Below are positions 4,919 through 5,029 of a stretch of 5,029 bases of DNA, one piece after another. Under the pieces are notes generated by a model. That model was given only the letters and a program-made list of their open reading frames with translations. It ran no database searches and was not told the origin of the DNA. The position numbers and the translations under genes were made by a program. The DNA comes from Clostridia bacterium (GTDB lineage Bacteria > Bacillota_A > Clostridia > Oscillospirales > Acutalibacteraceae), in assembly GCA_009930155.1 (NCBI GenBank), contig RZYX01000123.1, forward strand, positions 1 through 5,029, read 5' to 3'. The first letter of the stretch is position 1; each line of letters begins with the position of its first letter.

Positions 4919-5029
4919 GGCATAGATATTACTTGAGTTTCCGCAAAATGTAATTAAAAAATGAATATATCCTTCCAAAGTACCAATCTATCGAATTTTT
5001 GAATTATTCAGAGTGACAGTGACTGGAGT

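Noticed and set aside
3237..4937. TTGAG at 3237-3241 and 4933-4937 as a target-site duplication
   Set aside because: The left copy abuts the terminal repeat, but the right copy is 14 bases away from the right repeat. A five-base match at that offset is easily chance.

Overview
The window is AT-rich, with Gram-positive-style Shine-Dalgarno sites (AGGAGG, AAGGAG). Its ferrous-iron transporter and metalloregulator are of the kinds found in Clostridia. A low-GC anaerobic Firmicute, possibly from the Lachnospiraceae or a related family, is the best reading. No rRNA or other marker settles the taxonomy, so this is an inference from protein style.

Positions 1-2457 hold a ferrous iron uptake operon on the minus strand. 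feoA (77 aa) is followed 13 bases later by feoB (709 aa). A hairpin just past the end of feoB is the likely terminator. A 117-base divergent intergenic region (2458-2574) separates feoA from a plus-strand DtxR/MntR-family metalloregulator (150 aa, 2575-3027). That region contains nested inverted repeats just downstream of a perfect -10 box for feoA. The simplest model is that the regulator binds there when metal is sufficient, shutting off feoAB and perhaps also its own gene. The regulator keeps all six metal ligands of MntR type, although its neighbours are iron genes.

Positions 3028-3241 are non-coding, AT-rich sequence with one hairpin that may end the regulator transcript. Next comes an insertion sequence of about 1.68 kb, which I place at 3242-4918 from imperfect terminal inverted repeats (21 of 26 positions match). 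Its single gene is a DDE transposase of IS4-like type starting at GTG 3353. The gene is split by a -1 frame change around 4327-4408, before the catalytic glutamate. A perfect A_AAA_AAA slippery heptamer lies in that overlap, so either programmed frameshifting or a one-base loss (decay or sequencing error) could explain the split. The leader of the transposase carries two tandem stem-loops directly before the ribosome binding site. The non-coding right arm (4720-4918) carries a consensus DnaA box and related repeats, and possibly a 36-codon reading frame. No target-site duplication was found.

Positions 4919-5029 are flanking DNA in which I recognise no gene. I found no RNA gene, CRISPR array or clear new defence or metabolic system. 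The most unusual material is the regulatory architecture of the insertion sequence and the feo operator region.
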